The position numbers and the translations under genes were made by a program. Shown piece by piece: positions 48,328-55,900 of a stretch of DNA of 64,000 bases. The notes under the pieces were generated by a model. That model worked only from the letters and a program-made list of their open reading frames with translations. It was not told the DNA's origin and ran no database searches. This DNA is from Bog-473 sp963788585 (GTDB lineage: Bacteria; Actinomycetota; Acidimicrobiia; Acidimicrobiales; RAAP-2). Position 1 is the first letter of the stretch; each line of letters begins with the position of its first letter. The stretch spans positions 1 through 64,000 of the forward strand of contig CAWBHA010000002.1 in NCBI GenBank assembly GCA_963788585.1, written 5' to 3'.

Positions 48328-48450
48328 CGGCCAAACTCCTTGAGTCCCTCAAGGCCGTCGAGGTGGTCGGGGAAGCTCCACGCTCGCCACCAGCGGTCAC
48401 CGCTGGGCGAGAACCAGCGGCCGATCCAAGAGGGCAGCTCAAGATTCAGT
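48328..48450 (-). repeat. Left copy of a 123-bp direct repeat flanking the Ig-like gene
   Basis: About 75-80% alike to 49613-49735 by eye. On the minus strand this copy is an open frame reading LELPSWIGRWFSPSGDRWWR then AWSFPDHLDGLEGLKEFGR, so it is the tail of an unknown coding region. The copies bracket the surface-protein gene. Confidence 0.6.
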
Positions 48451-49420
48451 GAGCCGCATAAAACTCGTTAACGGTCACCGGGATGGTTGGGCCCGACCCT
48501 ATGCCTCCGTAGGGGTACTCGGCGGAGCAGGAAAGGGAGTAGTTCCCGTTGCCCTCGGCATATGTGTCCCACGCGAGCAACCAGCCGTAAATGGTGGGAG
48601 CTGCGTCACCGAGGAGCACCGGCTCGCTCAGGCCGCCGCCTGAGACCCATAACCAAACCTCGCTCGTACTGATGGGCGAAGCACAGTCGAGGATCTGGCT
48701 TGCCCCGTACACAATGGCGCTACTCGCCGGTAGCACCATGGTGGGGCCGGTATTGGCGACGGTGACAGAAGCGGAGACTCCCACGGTATCTCCACTCATA
48801 TACGACACATTCACCCCCACCGCATAGGTCCCATTCGCCCACTGCGTGCTGTTCCACAACGCGATCCACCCGTAGGGAGTGGGACTGGCGGTGAAGGTAC
48901 AAGTGGGGTCGTTTCCATAGTTGTCAGATGGACAGCCCGCGCCGAAAAGGCTGAACTGGACCCCGTACACATCGGGTGAGGTCACAACGTCGAGGGGGAC
49001 AGTGGTGCCCGAAGCGGTGGACGGCAGCACAAGTGTGGGGTTGTTGTCCACGTAGATGGAGACTCCTGGGCTCGTCGTACTGGTGCCACCTTCGGTGGCG
49101 ACGCTCTGAAGGGTGTAGGGGCCTCCGGGAGGCACGGTGGTGCTGTTCCACAACGCGACCCACCCGTAGGCGGTCGAGGTGGCCGTGGCTATGACTGGCT
49201 TGCTCAAGAAGGAGTACCCGGTCAGCTCGAACTGGACCTTGGTAGTCCCCGCAGAGGCGCTGGCGTCAAGCACGACCTGGGTACCCGAGACGCTGCCACT
49301 CGAAGGAACCAAGACCTCGGTGCTCGGTGCCTGGGCGCCGGCCACCCGCCCAGGCAGCGTGCTGATGGCTGCCACAAGAGCCACCGCAGCGACGGGGACG
49401 AGAACCTTCGGTGACCACAT
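48446..49420 (-). CDS. Secreted Ig-like repeat protein, paralogue of the 36-kb gene
   Basis: 324 aa from ATG 49420. The signal segment is VPVAAVALVAAISTLPGRVAGAQA. Three Ig-like repeats follow, with the same signatures as at 36 kb: TEVLVPSSGSVSGTQVVLDA, GWVALWNSTTVPPGGPYTLQ, GWIALWNSTQWANGTYAV. Two Cys pairs occur in the second and third repeats and may form disulfides outside the cell. The gene is bracketed by direct repeats at 48328 and 49613. Confidence 0.8.
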   Translation of the reverse strand: MWSPKVLVPVAAVALVAAISTLPGRVAGAQAPSTEVLVPSSGSVSGTQVVLDASASAGTTKVQFELTGYSFLSKPVIATATSTAYGWVALWNSTTVPPGGPYTLQSVATEGGTSTTSPGVSIYVDNNPTLVLPSTASGTTVPLDVVTSPDVYGVQFSLFGAGCPSDNYGNDPTCTFTASPTPYGWIALWNSTQWANGTYAVGVNVSYMSGDTVGVSASVTVANTGPTMVLPASSAIVYGASQILDCASPISTSEVWLWVSGGGLSEPVLLGDAAPTIYGWLLAWDTYAEGNGNYSLSCSAEYPYGGIGSGPTIPVTVNEFYAAH

Positions 49421-49612
49421 GGCGCACCTCCATTCGCTTCCGGCCCAAACGGGGTAAGCAACGCAACGAGATAACACGTCCCTATCCAGAGTGCAATAGG
49501 GGTCGTAAAGTTGGTGGTGGCCCGTCAACGGCACTCGCCTTTTTGGGTTCTGTGGGGACCGAGTGGAGCGGTCCCCACCGTCCAACCTCAGACCGGTCGC
49601 GTCACCTGCGCC

Positions 49613-49735
49613 GCCCAAACTCCTTGAGCCCGTCAACCCGTCAAGGTGGTCGGGACAGCTCCATACCCGCTACCAGCGGTCACCTCGAGGGCTGAACCAC
49701 CTGCCAGTCCATGAGGGGCGACTCAGCGCAGTGCG
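49613..49735 (-). repeat. Right copy of the 123-bp direct repeat
   Basis: Partner of 48328-48450. The minus-strand frame is broken by a stop (GRWFSPRGDRW then stop, then RVWSCPDHLDGL), so this copy has decayed more. Confidence 0.6.
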
Positions 49736-49904
49736 TCGCCTGCAGCTGCTGGCTGTAGACCATCGCCCAGCATCGAGTGTGGTCGACGATGAACCCCGGG
49801 GACCGGCCACCGGGTTCCGGCGTGAAGGTCACGGGTGCGACGGTACCCCCGGACTGTCACCAGATCCGCCGAGGACGCACACCCGGGCTCTACCGTGGTC
49901 GGCC

Positions 49905-50200
49905 GTGGATTCTGTCGACGTGCTGTGGCTGATGACCCCGGAGACGGCTGGCGTTGACGAGATCCTCGCCGAGCTGCTGAGGCGGCCCGCATGGCACCGA
50001 CAGGCGGCCTGTCGGGGGATGGGACCGACGCGTTCTTCCCGGCCCGCGGTTTGTCGATCAGGGCCGCTGCGGCGGTCTGTGAGAGTTGCGCCGTCCGTCA
50101 GGAGTGCCTCAGTGCCGCGATGGTCGACCCGGGGACGTTGGGTGTGTGGGGTGGCGTGGGCGAGCGCGGACGCAAGGTGCTGCGGCGCGGGGCAGCGTGA
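49905..50200 (+). pseudogene. WhiB-family iron-sulfur regulator, one frameshift
   Basis: GTG 49905 follows TACCGT (49891-49896) by 8 nt. It reads AELLRRPAWHRQAACRGMG; one base is missing near 50030, and it continues TDAFFPARGL, VCESCAVRQECLSAAMVDPG and GVWGGVGERGRKVLRR. All four Cys of the 4Fe-4S site (C, then CxxC with the final C) and the GVWGG turn are present. Such proteins bind sigma factors and DNA in actinobacteria. A partial copy of its 3' half lies at 50811-50918. Confidence 0.8.
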
Positions 50201-50271
50201 GTCTCGATGCCATCGCCGAGCGGCTAGGGGTCAGTGGGCGCGTGCGGCAAATGGTGATCCGGGCCCGCTAA
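50197..50271 (+). CDS. Tiny HTH-like reading frame coupled to the WhiB gene
   Basis: 24 aa starting at GTG 50197, which overlaps the WhiB stop (GTGA). It reads SLDAIAERLGVSGRVRQMVI, the helix-turn-helix pattern of sigma-70 region 4 (IAERLGVSxxRVRQ). It is either a real micro-peptide, a leftover of a fused regulator or a chance reading. Confidence 0.3.
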   Translation: MSLDAIAERLGVSGRVRQMVIRAR

Positions 50272-50474
50272 CCGCATCGACCCCAACCCCCCAGAGAAGG
50301 TTTAAACAGCCATGCCTGAGACTCGAGATGCAGCACTCATAACACCAATCACAGACGAACGTCGACGTCTGCTCGAGAACGATGCTCTCCGTGGCGTTCA
50401 TCGTCGCGGGTCTCTTTGGAGCGAGGCTGGCAACCACCGGGACTCTGCCGCGCCCTGGTGGAGAGGGAACAGCC

Positions 50475-50756
50475 CTAACCGATATACGCCAGGATCGGGC
50501 CGACGGCGTCGTCGACCTTGAGCACTGGCGTGATCGTGAAGGTCATGTACGGGCTATAGGCGAGGACGGCGGCGTAGGCGTCGTCGAGGCTGTCGTTCTC
50601 AGCGACCACGTAGCCGCCCGTGCCGTCGGCCCTGACGTAGTGAGCGATTTCGCCCTCGGCGGCCCCGCGCTTGCCGAACTCGTCCATGAGCTTCTTGACC
50701 TCGGCCTTGGGCATGTGTGGATTCAGCCGGTACTCGCTGATGAAAAGCATGACCAT
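50475..50756 (-). CDS. DUF3303-like small protein
   Basis: 93 aa. MLFISEYRLNPHMPKAEVKKLMDEFGKRGAAEGEIAHYVRAD is followed by GGYVVAENDSLDDAYAAVLAYSPYMTFTITPVL, a compact ferredoxin-like/dimeric alpha-beta-barrel pattern of DUF3303-type proteins. Function unknown. An AGAGG ribosome site precedes the start. It separates the two WhiB copies. Confidence 0.7.
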   Translation of the reverse strand: MVMLFISEYRLNPHMPKAEVKKLMDEFGKRGAAEGEIAHYVRADGTGGYVVAENDSLDDAYAAVLAYSPYMTFTITPVLKVDDAVGPILAYIG

Positions 50757-50810
50757 TCTCCTCTCTTCGTGTCAGCGGGACGCTACCCGAGTTGCTTGGT
50801 CGCTGCCCCG

Positions 50811-50918
50811 GTGCGTCAGGAGTGCCCCAGCGCGGCAATGGCCAGCCCGGAGAAGCAAGGCGTGTGGGGCGGTCTCAGCGATCGGGGGCGCAAGGTACTG
50901 CGGCGTTCGGTGGCGTAA
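50811..50918 (+). pseudogene. 3' fragment of a second WhiB gene
   Basis: Encodes VRQECPSAAMASPEKQGVWGGLSDRGRKVLRRSVA, equal in layout to the last 36 codons of the WhiB gene at 49905 (VRQECLSAAMVDPGTLGVWG...). It has the last Cys and GVWGG but not the first three Cys. Divergence of third positions shows it is not a recent copy. Confidence 0.7.
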
Positions 50919-51011
50919 ATCTCCTGTGCCCTTTTCGTGCCCTATCGTGCTGTCGAAGGACCGATCCGGTCGATGACAACACGCTGGCCTGCATGTTCGC
51001 AGGCAGTAAAT

Positions 51012-51026
51012 TGGTGGAGGTGGCGG
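51012..51026 (-). repeat. 15-nt copy of the extreme ssrA 3' end
   Basis: TGGTGGAGGTGGCGG is identical to 53030-53044, the CCA end and acceptor strand of the tmRNA gene, and lies in the same orientation. It begins 44 nt left of the IS481-like element. Confidence 0.6.
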
Positions 51027-51097
51027 TGCCCTGTCCCACCAGATAATGGACAGCCTGTCGCGAGACATCGTGGACACTCCTCTAAAGGGGTGTTGCC

Positions 51098-52978
51098 ATG
51101 GATCGGGCTCGTTATGTGGTGGATGCCGTCGTCAGCGAGGGTCGCTCGATCCGTGAGGTCGCCCAGAGCTATGGGGTCTCCAAGAGCTGGGTGGGAGCCC
51201 TGGTCGCGCGCTACCGGAGCGGTGGCTACGAGGCGCTCGAGCCACGGTCCAAGCGCCCGCACTCGATCCCGAGCCGAACCCCCGACGAGATTGAGGACGC
51301 CATCGTCTCGCTGCGCAAGGAGCTGGTCGACCAGGGCTTCGATGCCGGCCCCCACACGATCCATTGGCACCTCTCAAAGAAGCGCCACGATGTGCCGAGC
51401 GCTTCGACCATTTGGCGGGTGCTCTCTCGCCGGGGCTTCGTGGTCCCAGAACCAAGGAAGCGACCACACAGTTCATTCGTTCGTTTTGAGGCAGCATTGC
51501 CCAACGAGTGCTGGCAGGCCGACATCACGCACTGGAAGTTGGCCGACGGCACCGAGGTCGACATCTTGGACTTCATCGACGACCACTCCCGGCTTGTCGT
51601 CGCCGCCACGGCACGGCGGACCACCAAGGCACGTGATGTGACCGCGACAATGCATCGGGCGGCTTCTATCTGGGGTTATCCAGCCTCGGTCTTGACTGAC
51701 AATGGTGCTGTCTTTAACGCTCAATCTCGCAAAGGCATGACCGTGCTCGAGACAGAGCTCAAGGAGCTGGGCATCGTCTACAAGCACGCCAGGCCCTATC
51801 AGGCAGGCCGCTCGCTGATCATCACCATCCCCGGGATCCGCCCCCGCGTCTCGATGCGCCCTTGCGGCCGGCGCTGGGTCCGACCCGAGCGCAGCAGCGC
51901 GCCAACTCACGGCGCAGCTCGCCTCGGCCTTGGACGAAGAGCGTCTTGTAGATCGTCTCGTGGCTCACCCACATCATCGGATCGTCAGGGAACTCGAGGC
52001 GCAACCGTCTGGCGATCTCCTGCGGCGACCACCACTTCTTCAGCCACCTGGTCACCTGCAACGCGAGGCGTGGAGAGGCCAGCTTGCGAGGCTTCGGCCG
52101 GCGAGCGCACTGCTCTGCCCGCTGGTGGGCGCGCCAGGCTCGATAGTCGTCCCGTCCACCGTTGGCCGCCACCTCACGAGACACCGTCGAGACGTGGCGA
52201 CCGAGGTTGGCTGCGATCGCGGTCAGCGACTGGCTGTCGCGTAGTCCGAGGCTGATCTCCTGCGCTCGGCGAGCGTCAGACGTCCAGGCGCCGGCGACCA
52301 GCTCCCAGTCGACAGAGTTCGCTTCGGGCACTTGTTCACCGTGTTCGAAACCGTCTGGATGCTGCAGCCGAGCTGCTCGCCGATCTCCTTGAACGTCAGA
52401 CCCCTCGCCCGCAGACGAAATACCAGTGCACGTTCCTCAGCCCTTAGATGCGGGCGTCCCATTCGCAACCTCCCGGTCCCAACGAAGCGTCGTTGGCTCA
52501 CCGAGAAATTGCGCTGGACCACTTGAAACCGCCCCCCCAGACCTGCGGCAAGATCGAGCGCTGGCACCAGACCCTCAAGCGCTTCTTGGACAAACAGTCC
52601 GCAGCTGATTCGATCGCAGTGCTCCAGCGCCAGATCAACCGCTTCGTCCGCTACTACAACGAGGAGCGACCTCATAAGGCCCGAGAGCGACTGACGCCGC
52701 GCCAGGCCTTCGCTGCACGGGACAAGGCCCGCCCGGGCACCCCCATCGTGTCGACACACTTCAGAGTCCGCACCGACAAAGTCGACCGAGGCGGCAACGT
52801 GACGCTGCGCTACGACTCCAAGATGTTCCACATCGGGATCGGCCGGCCCTTTGCGGGCACCCCGATCCGGCTCTACGTCGCTGACCTCGACATTCGGATC
52901 GTCACAGAAGACGGGAAGCTCCTGCGGGAGCTGACGCTCGACCCCAGCCGCATCTACCAACCCCGATGGAAGACCTGA
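51098..52978 (+). pseudogene. IS481-type transposase split by insertion
   Basis: First part 51098 to about 51801: HTH (REVAQSYGVSKSWVGALVARYRSGG), then the DDE integrase core with NECWQADITHWKLADG (first Asp) and VLTDNGAVF (second Asp), ending KHARPYQ. Second part from about 52532: TCGKIERWHQTLKRFL (catalytic Glu), YYNEERPHKARERLTPRQAF and the beta-rich C-terminal tail to the stop at 52978. Joined, HARPYxPQTCGKIER is the uninterrupted family sequence, proving an insertion of about 730 bp. Confidence 0.85.
51802..52531 (-). mobile_element. Truncated IS30-family element with broken transposase
   Basis: On the minus strand, ATG 52462 starts GRPHLRAEERALVFRLRARG; one base is missing near 52268, after which EISLGLRDSQSLTAIAANLG and WVSHETIYKTLFVQGRGELR follow. 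A further shift near 51828 leads to PGMVMISERPA, where the sequence ends at the IS481 junction. The DDE catalytic domain and the other terminal repeat are missing. The kept end reads GCGCTGGACCACTTGAAACC at 52511-52530. Confidence 0.8.
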
Positions 52979-53029
52979 GATCTAGCCTTCTTGCAGGTTC
53001 AGATGTCCACGATGTCTCGCGACATCACA

Positions 53030-53382
53030 TGGTGGAGGTGGCGGGAATCGAACCCGCGTCCTCCGGAGCCGCAATAGGCCTTCTCCGAGCGCAGCCGGCA
53101 TCAGATTGTCGGGGGCGGCACTTCTGCCGGCGGCAGTACCGCCCCGTAACCAACGGATGTGTCCTCAGTGCTCAGTTGGCGTGAGGTACTGAGTAAGCCC
53201 TACTACATGACGCCCAAGATCCGATCCGTAGGGCGGGGACCGGCTGGACGTCGCTACCTAAGCAGCGAGCGCGAGCTGTGGTTGCTCGGCGTTTGTTTTT
53301 GGTTCCGGCTCTTTAACGTGGCTCCGGAGACCACGGCTCGCTTCTCCTACCTTGACGACCGAAGTCGAAACCGATCACCCCC
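53030..53382 (-). ncRNA. ssrA: Transfer-messenger RNA (tmRNA)
   Basis: 353 nt with an encoded CCA end at 53030. The 5' end GGGGGUGAUCGGUUUCGACU pairs with the acceptor strand CACCUCC, and the T-arm reads GGGTTCGATTCCCGCC. The tag frame ends AEQPQLALAA and a TAG stop (53258-53260), the usual ALAA-type degradation signal. The resume codon is not certain; the frame upstream is KTN. It acts with SmpB (next gene on the same strand) to release stalled ribosomes. An IS element ends 5 nt beyond its 3' end. Confidence 0.95.
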
Positions 53383-53416
53383 ATGTGGGTTGCCGATCAA
53401 TCTGACCGGTCCGTCC

Positions 53417-53422
53417 ATTGTA
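53417..53422 (-). promoter_or_regulatory. -10 box of ssrA
   Basis: On the minus strand TACAAT, followed by a likely transcription start near 53410, about 28 nt before the mature tmRNA 5' end. A GTGAAA word at a 19-nt spacing could be a weak -35. Confidence 0.5.
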
Positions 53423-53462
53423 GGCGCCACGGGTTTCGGGATTTCACGCCGGCGCCGCGGCC

Positions 53463-53984
53463 TCAGCCGACCCACCGGCTCATCTCCTTGGACGCCCGGG
53501 CGGCCTCCTGCTCCGCGTCGCGGGCCTTCAGCAGATTGCGCTTGTCGTAGAGCCGACGCCCCTTGGCCAGGGCCAGCTGCACCTTGGCCTTGCCGTCACG
53601 GAAGTACAGCGAGACCGGGATGAGGGTCAGCGACTGCTGCTGCGTCTTGCCGAGCAACTCGTCGATCTGGGCCCGGTGCACGAGCAGCTTGCGCTTGCGG
53701 TCGGGCTCGTGGGCCCCGACGCCGGCGGAAAATTCCCACGGCGGGATGTGCATCTGGAACAGCCACAACTCACCGTCGTCGACGCGGGCGTAGGCCTCGT
53801 TGAGCTGCGCCTTGCCCTGGCGCAGCGACTTCACCTCCGAGCCGCGCAGCACGATGCCGGCCTCGAAGGTCTCGAGGAACTCGTATTCCCGGCGGGCGCG
53901 GCGATTCGTGGCGACCGTGCGGTCGCCGGTGCGCTCCTCGCGGGCCGCCGCCCGCTTGGCAATCTGCCTCTTCGCCCTGGCCAT
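53463..53984 (-). CDS. smpB: SsrA-binding protein SmpB
   Basis: 173 aa from ATG 53984. NRRARREYEFLETFEAGIVLRGSEVKSLRQGKAQLNEAYA is the SmpB beta-barrel, and KTQQQSLTLIPVSLYFRDGKAKVQLALAKGRRLYDKR the second half. The C-terminal tail that enters the mRNA channel is present (KARDAEQEAARASKEMSRWVG). The protein carries tmRNA to stalled ribosomes. It lies directly upstream of ssrA on the same strand, the classical arrangement. Confidence 0.97.
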   Translation of the reverse strand: MARAKRQIAKRAAAREERTGDRTVATNRRARREYEFLETFEAGIVLRGSEVKSLRQGKAQLNEAYARVDDGELWLFQMHIPPWEFSAGVGAHEPDRKRKLLVHRAQIDELLGKTQQQSLTLIPVSLYFRDGKAKVQLALAKGRRLYDKRNLLKARDAEQEAARASKEMSRWVG

Positions 53985-54010
53985 GAGGGGTACGAGGGTA
54001 CCCTTCATGG

Positions 54011-54505
54011 GTGCTCCGCCTCTCCCGTGCCATGTACATGGAGATGGTCGCCCACTGCCTCGAAGGTCTGCCCGAGGAGGCGTGCGGCCTCCTGGTCGGG
54101 TCCTACGGCGGGGACGAGGCGGCCCACCTCTTCGTCACGCCCAACGCGGCCGCCTCGGCCATGGTGTACGAGATCGACCCCAAGGAGTTGCTCCGGGTGG
54201 ACCGCGCCGCGCAGGCACTCGGCGCCGACATCATGGGTGTGTTCCACTCGCACACGCACACCGACGCCTACCCGTCGCCGACCGACGTGGCCCAGGCGAC
54301 CGATCCGGGCTGGCACTACGTACTGGTCTCGCTGCGGGACACCCACCCTGTCCTGCGCAGCTACCTGATCCGGGACGGAGTCATCACCGAGGAGCCCGTC
54401 GAGGTGCCGGGGCTGGAGGTTCCCGGGTTGGACCTCCCCAGGCTGGACCTCCCCGGGCTCGAAGCCGCCGGCGAGCGGTGGGGGCCGGACGGCGGCGGCT
54501 TGTAG
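54011..54505 (+). CDS. mec: Mec-type JAMM metalloprotease (CysO-cysteine peptidase)
   Basis: 164 aa from GTG 54011. The JAMM zinc site is intact: Glu22/23 in LPEEACGLLVG, and HSHTHTDAYPSPTD with His79, His81, Ser89 and Asp92. In mycobacteria this enzyme removes cysteine from the C-terminus of CysO. Here it is followed by cysO and cysM in the same order as in Mycobacterium tuberculosis. The C-terminal 35 residues contain a VPGLEVPGLDLPRLDLPGLE repeat that is not part of the domain. Divergent from smpB, 26 nt apart. Confidence 0.9.
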   Translation: MLRLSRAMYMEMVAHCLEGLPEEACGLLVGSYGGDEAAHLFVTPNAAASAMVYEIDPKELLRVDRAAQALGADIMGVFHSHTHTDAYPSPTDVAQATDPGWHYVLVSLRDTHPVLRSYLIRDGVITEEPVEVPGLEVPGLDLPRLDLPGLEAAGERWGPDGGGL

Positions 54506-54597
54506 AATCGTTACCGGATCACTCAACAATCACCTGACCAGGCTCTGACCAGCCTCTGGGCGGTCGGTGACCACCCGAGAACCAGCGAGGAGGCCAC

Positions 54598-54873
54598 GTG
54601 GCCGTCGAAATCCGCCTACCGACCGTCCTGCGCAGCCACGCCGGGGGCGCGTCCACCGTCAGCGTCGACGGGTCCACCATCGGCGAGGTGCTCTCCAAGT
54701 TGGTGGCGGAGTACCCGGGGATGGCGGGCCAGGTGCTCACCGACGAGGGTGCCCTGCACAGGTTCGTGAACATCTACGTCGACGACGACGATGTGCGCTA
54801 CCTGCAGGGCCTCGACACGCCGGTCAAGGACGGTGCCGAGGTGTCGATCCTCCCGGCCGTGGCCGGGGGCTGA
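54598..54873 (+). CDS. cysO: Sulfur-carrier protein CysO (MoaD/ThiS family)
   Basis: 91 aa from GTG 54598. Ubiquitin-like fold ending in AVAGG; the C-terminal Gly-Gly is what is adenylated and converted to a thiocarboxylate. FVNIYVDDDDVRYLQGLDTPVKDGAEVSILPAVAGG is typical of the CysO subgroup. It delivers sulfur to CysM, and Mec releases the formed cysteine. A ribosome site GCGAGGAGG lies upstream. The neighbouring genes leave little doubt about the role. Confidence 0.93.
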   Translation: MAVEIRLPTVLRSHAGGASTVSVDGSTIGEVLSKLVAEYPGMAGQVLTDEGALHRFVNIYVDDDDVRYLQGLDTPVKDGAEVSILPAVAGG

Positions 54874-54904
54874 GGACGGGCGAGGCACCGGGCCCGGAGC
54901 CGTC

Positions 54905-55873
54905 GTGACCCTGTACCCCTCGGTGCTCGACCTGATCGGCAACACGCCGCTCGTCGACATCAGCGCGCTCAGCCCCAACCCGGCGGCTCGCATCTTCATG
55001 AAGCTCGAGGGGCAGAACCCCAGTGGCTCGGTGAAGGACCGGGTGGCGCTGTCGCTCATCGAGGACGCAGAGCGGTCCGGCGTGCTCGTGCCCGGGGCGC
55101 CCGACCAGGTGCTGATGGAGCCGACGTCGGGCAACACCGGCATCGGCATGGCCATGGTCTGCCGGGTCAAGGGCTACAGCCTGAAGGCCGTCATGCCGAC
55201 CAACGTGTCCGTGGAGCGGCGCCAGCTGCTCGAGCTGTGGGGCGCGGAGATCATCGAGTCCCCGGGGCCCGAGGGCTCGAACGGCGCGGTGCGGATGGCC
55301 CGCGCGCTGGCGGAGGAGCACCCCGAGTGGGTCTTCCTGTACCAGTACGCGAACCCGGCCAACCCGAAGGCGCACTACGAGGGCACCGGGCCCGAGATCC
55401 TGCGGGACTGCCCCGGGGTGACGCACTTCGTTGCCGGGCTCGGGACCTCGGGCACGCTGCTCGGCGTCGGGCGCTTCCTGCGCGAGAAGCTCGGTGAGAA
55501 TGTCCAGATCTGGGCCGTCGAGCCGCCCGCGGGTGAGATGGTCGACGGTCTGCGCAACCTCGACGACGGCTACATCCCGCCCATTTTCGAGAACCTCGGG
55601 GGTGCCGAGCTGTTGGACCGTAAGACCGTGGTTCGGCCCCTGGAGTCGATCGAGTGGACGCGGCGCTTGATCGAGGTCGGCGTGTTCGCCGGGATCTCCA
55701 CCGGGGCGGCGTTGGCGGGGGCGGCCAAGTGCGCGGCGTCCTTGCCCCAGGGTGAGCCGGCGTCCATCGTGGTGGTCTCCGCCGACGGTGGGTGGAAGTA
55801 CCTCTCGACCGGCGCATGGACCGACGATCTCGACGAGGTCACCGAGCGGACCAAGGGGATCATTTACTTCTAG
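54905..55873 (+). CDS. cysM: O-phosphoserine/CysO-dependent cysteine synthase CysM
   Basis: 322 aa from GTG 54905. PLP Lys44 is in NPSGSVKDR and the phosphate-binding loop PTSGNTG at 73-79. It ends with the C-terminal extension EVTERTKGIIYF; the mycobacterial CysM C-terminus acts in substrate gating. It forms cysteine from an activated serine and CysO-thiocarboxylate, a route that resists oxidative conditions. It follows cysO by 31 nt in one operon mec-cysO-cysM. Confidence 0.95.
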   Translation: MTLYPSVLDLIGNTPLVDISALSPNPAARIFMKLEGQNPSGSVKDRVALSLIEDAERSGVLVPGAPDQVLMEPTSGNTGIGMAMVCRVKGYSLKAVMPTNVSVERRQLLELWGAEIIESPGPEGSNGAVRMARALAEEHPEWVFLYQYANPANPKAHYEGTGPEILRDCPGVTHFVAGLGTSGTLLGVGRFLREKLGENVQIWAVEPPAGEMVDGLRNLDDGYIPPIFENLGGAELLDRKTVVRPLESIEWTRRLIEVGVFAGISTGAALAGAAKCAASLPQGEPASIVVVSADGGWKYLSTGAWTDDLDEVTERTKGIIYF

Positions 55874-55900
55874 AGCCTTCGGTCGGTGTCGCGCGGTCGG

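Larger units (their letters stand above)
51056..53024 (+). mobile_element. IS481-like element, interrupted by an IS30 fragment
   Basis: Ends are a 21-nt perfect inverted repeat starting TGTCGCGAGACATCGTGGAC (51056-51076) and its complement at 53004-53024. Without the inserted IS30 DNA the element is about 1.24 kb, normal for the family. The right end stops 5 nt before the 3' CCA of ssrA. The transposase is split, so the copy is inactive by itself. Confidence 0.85.

Noticed and set aside
52966..53184. 72-codon frame reading VEVAGIEPAS
   Set aside because: It overlies the 3' part of tmRNA; such GIEP peptides are the usual false translation of tRNA/tmRNA ends.
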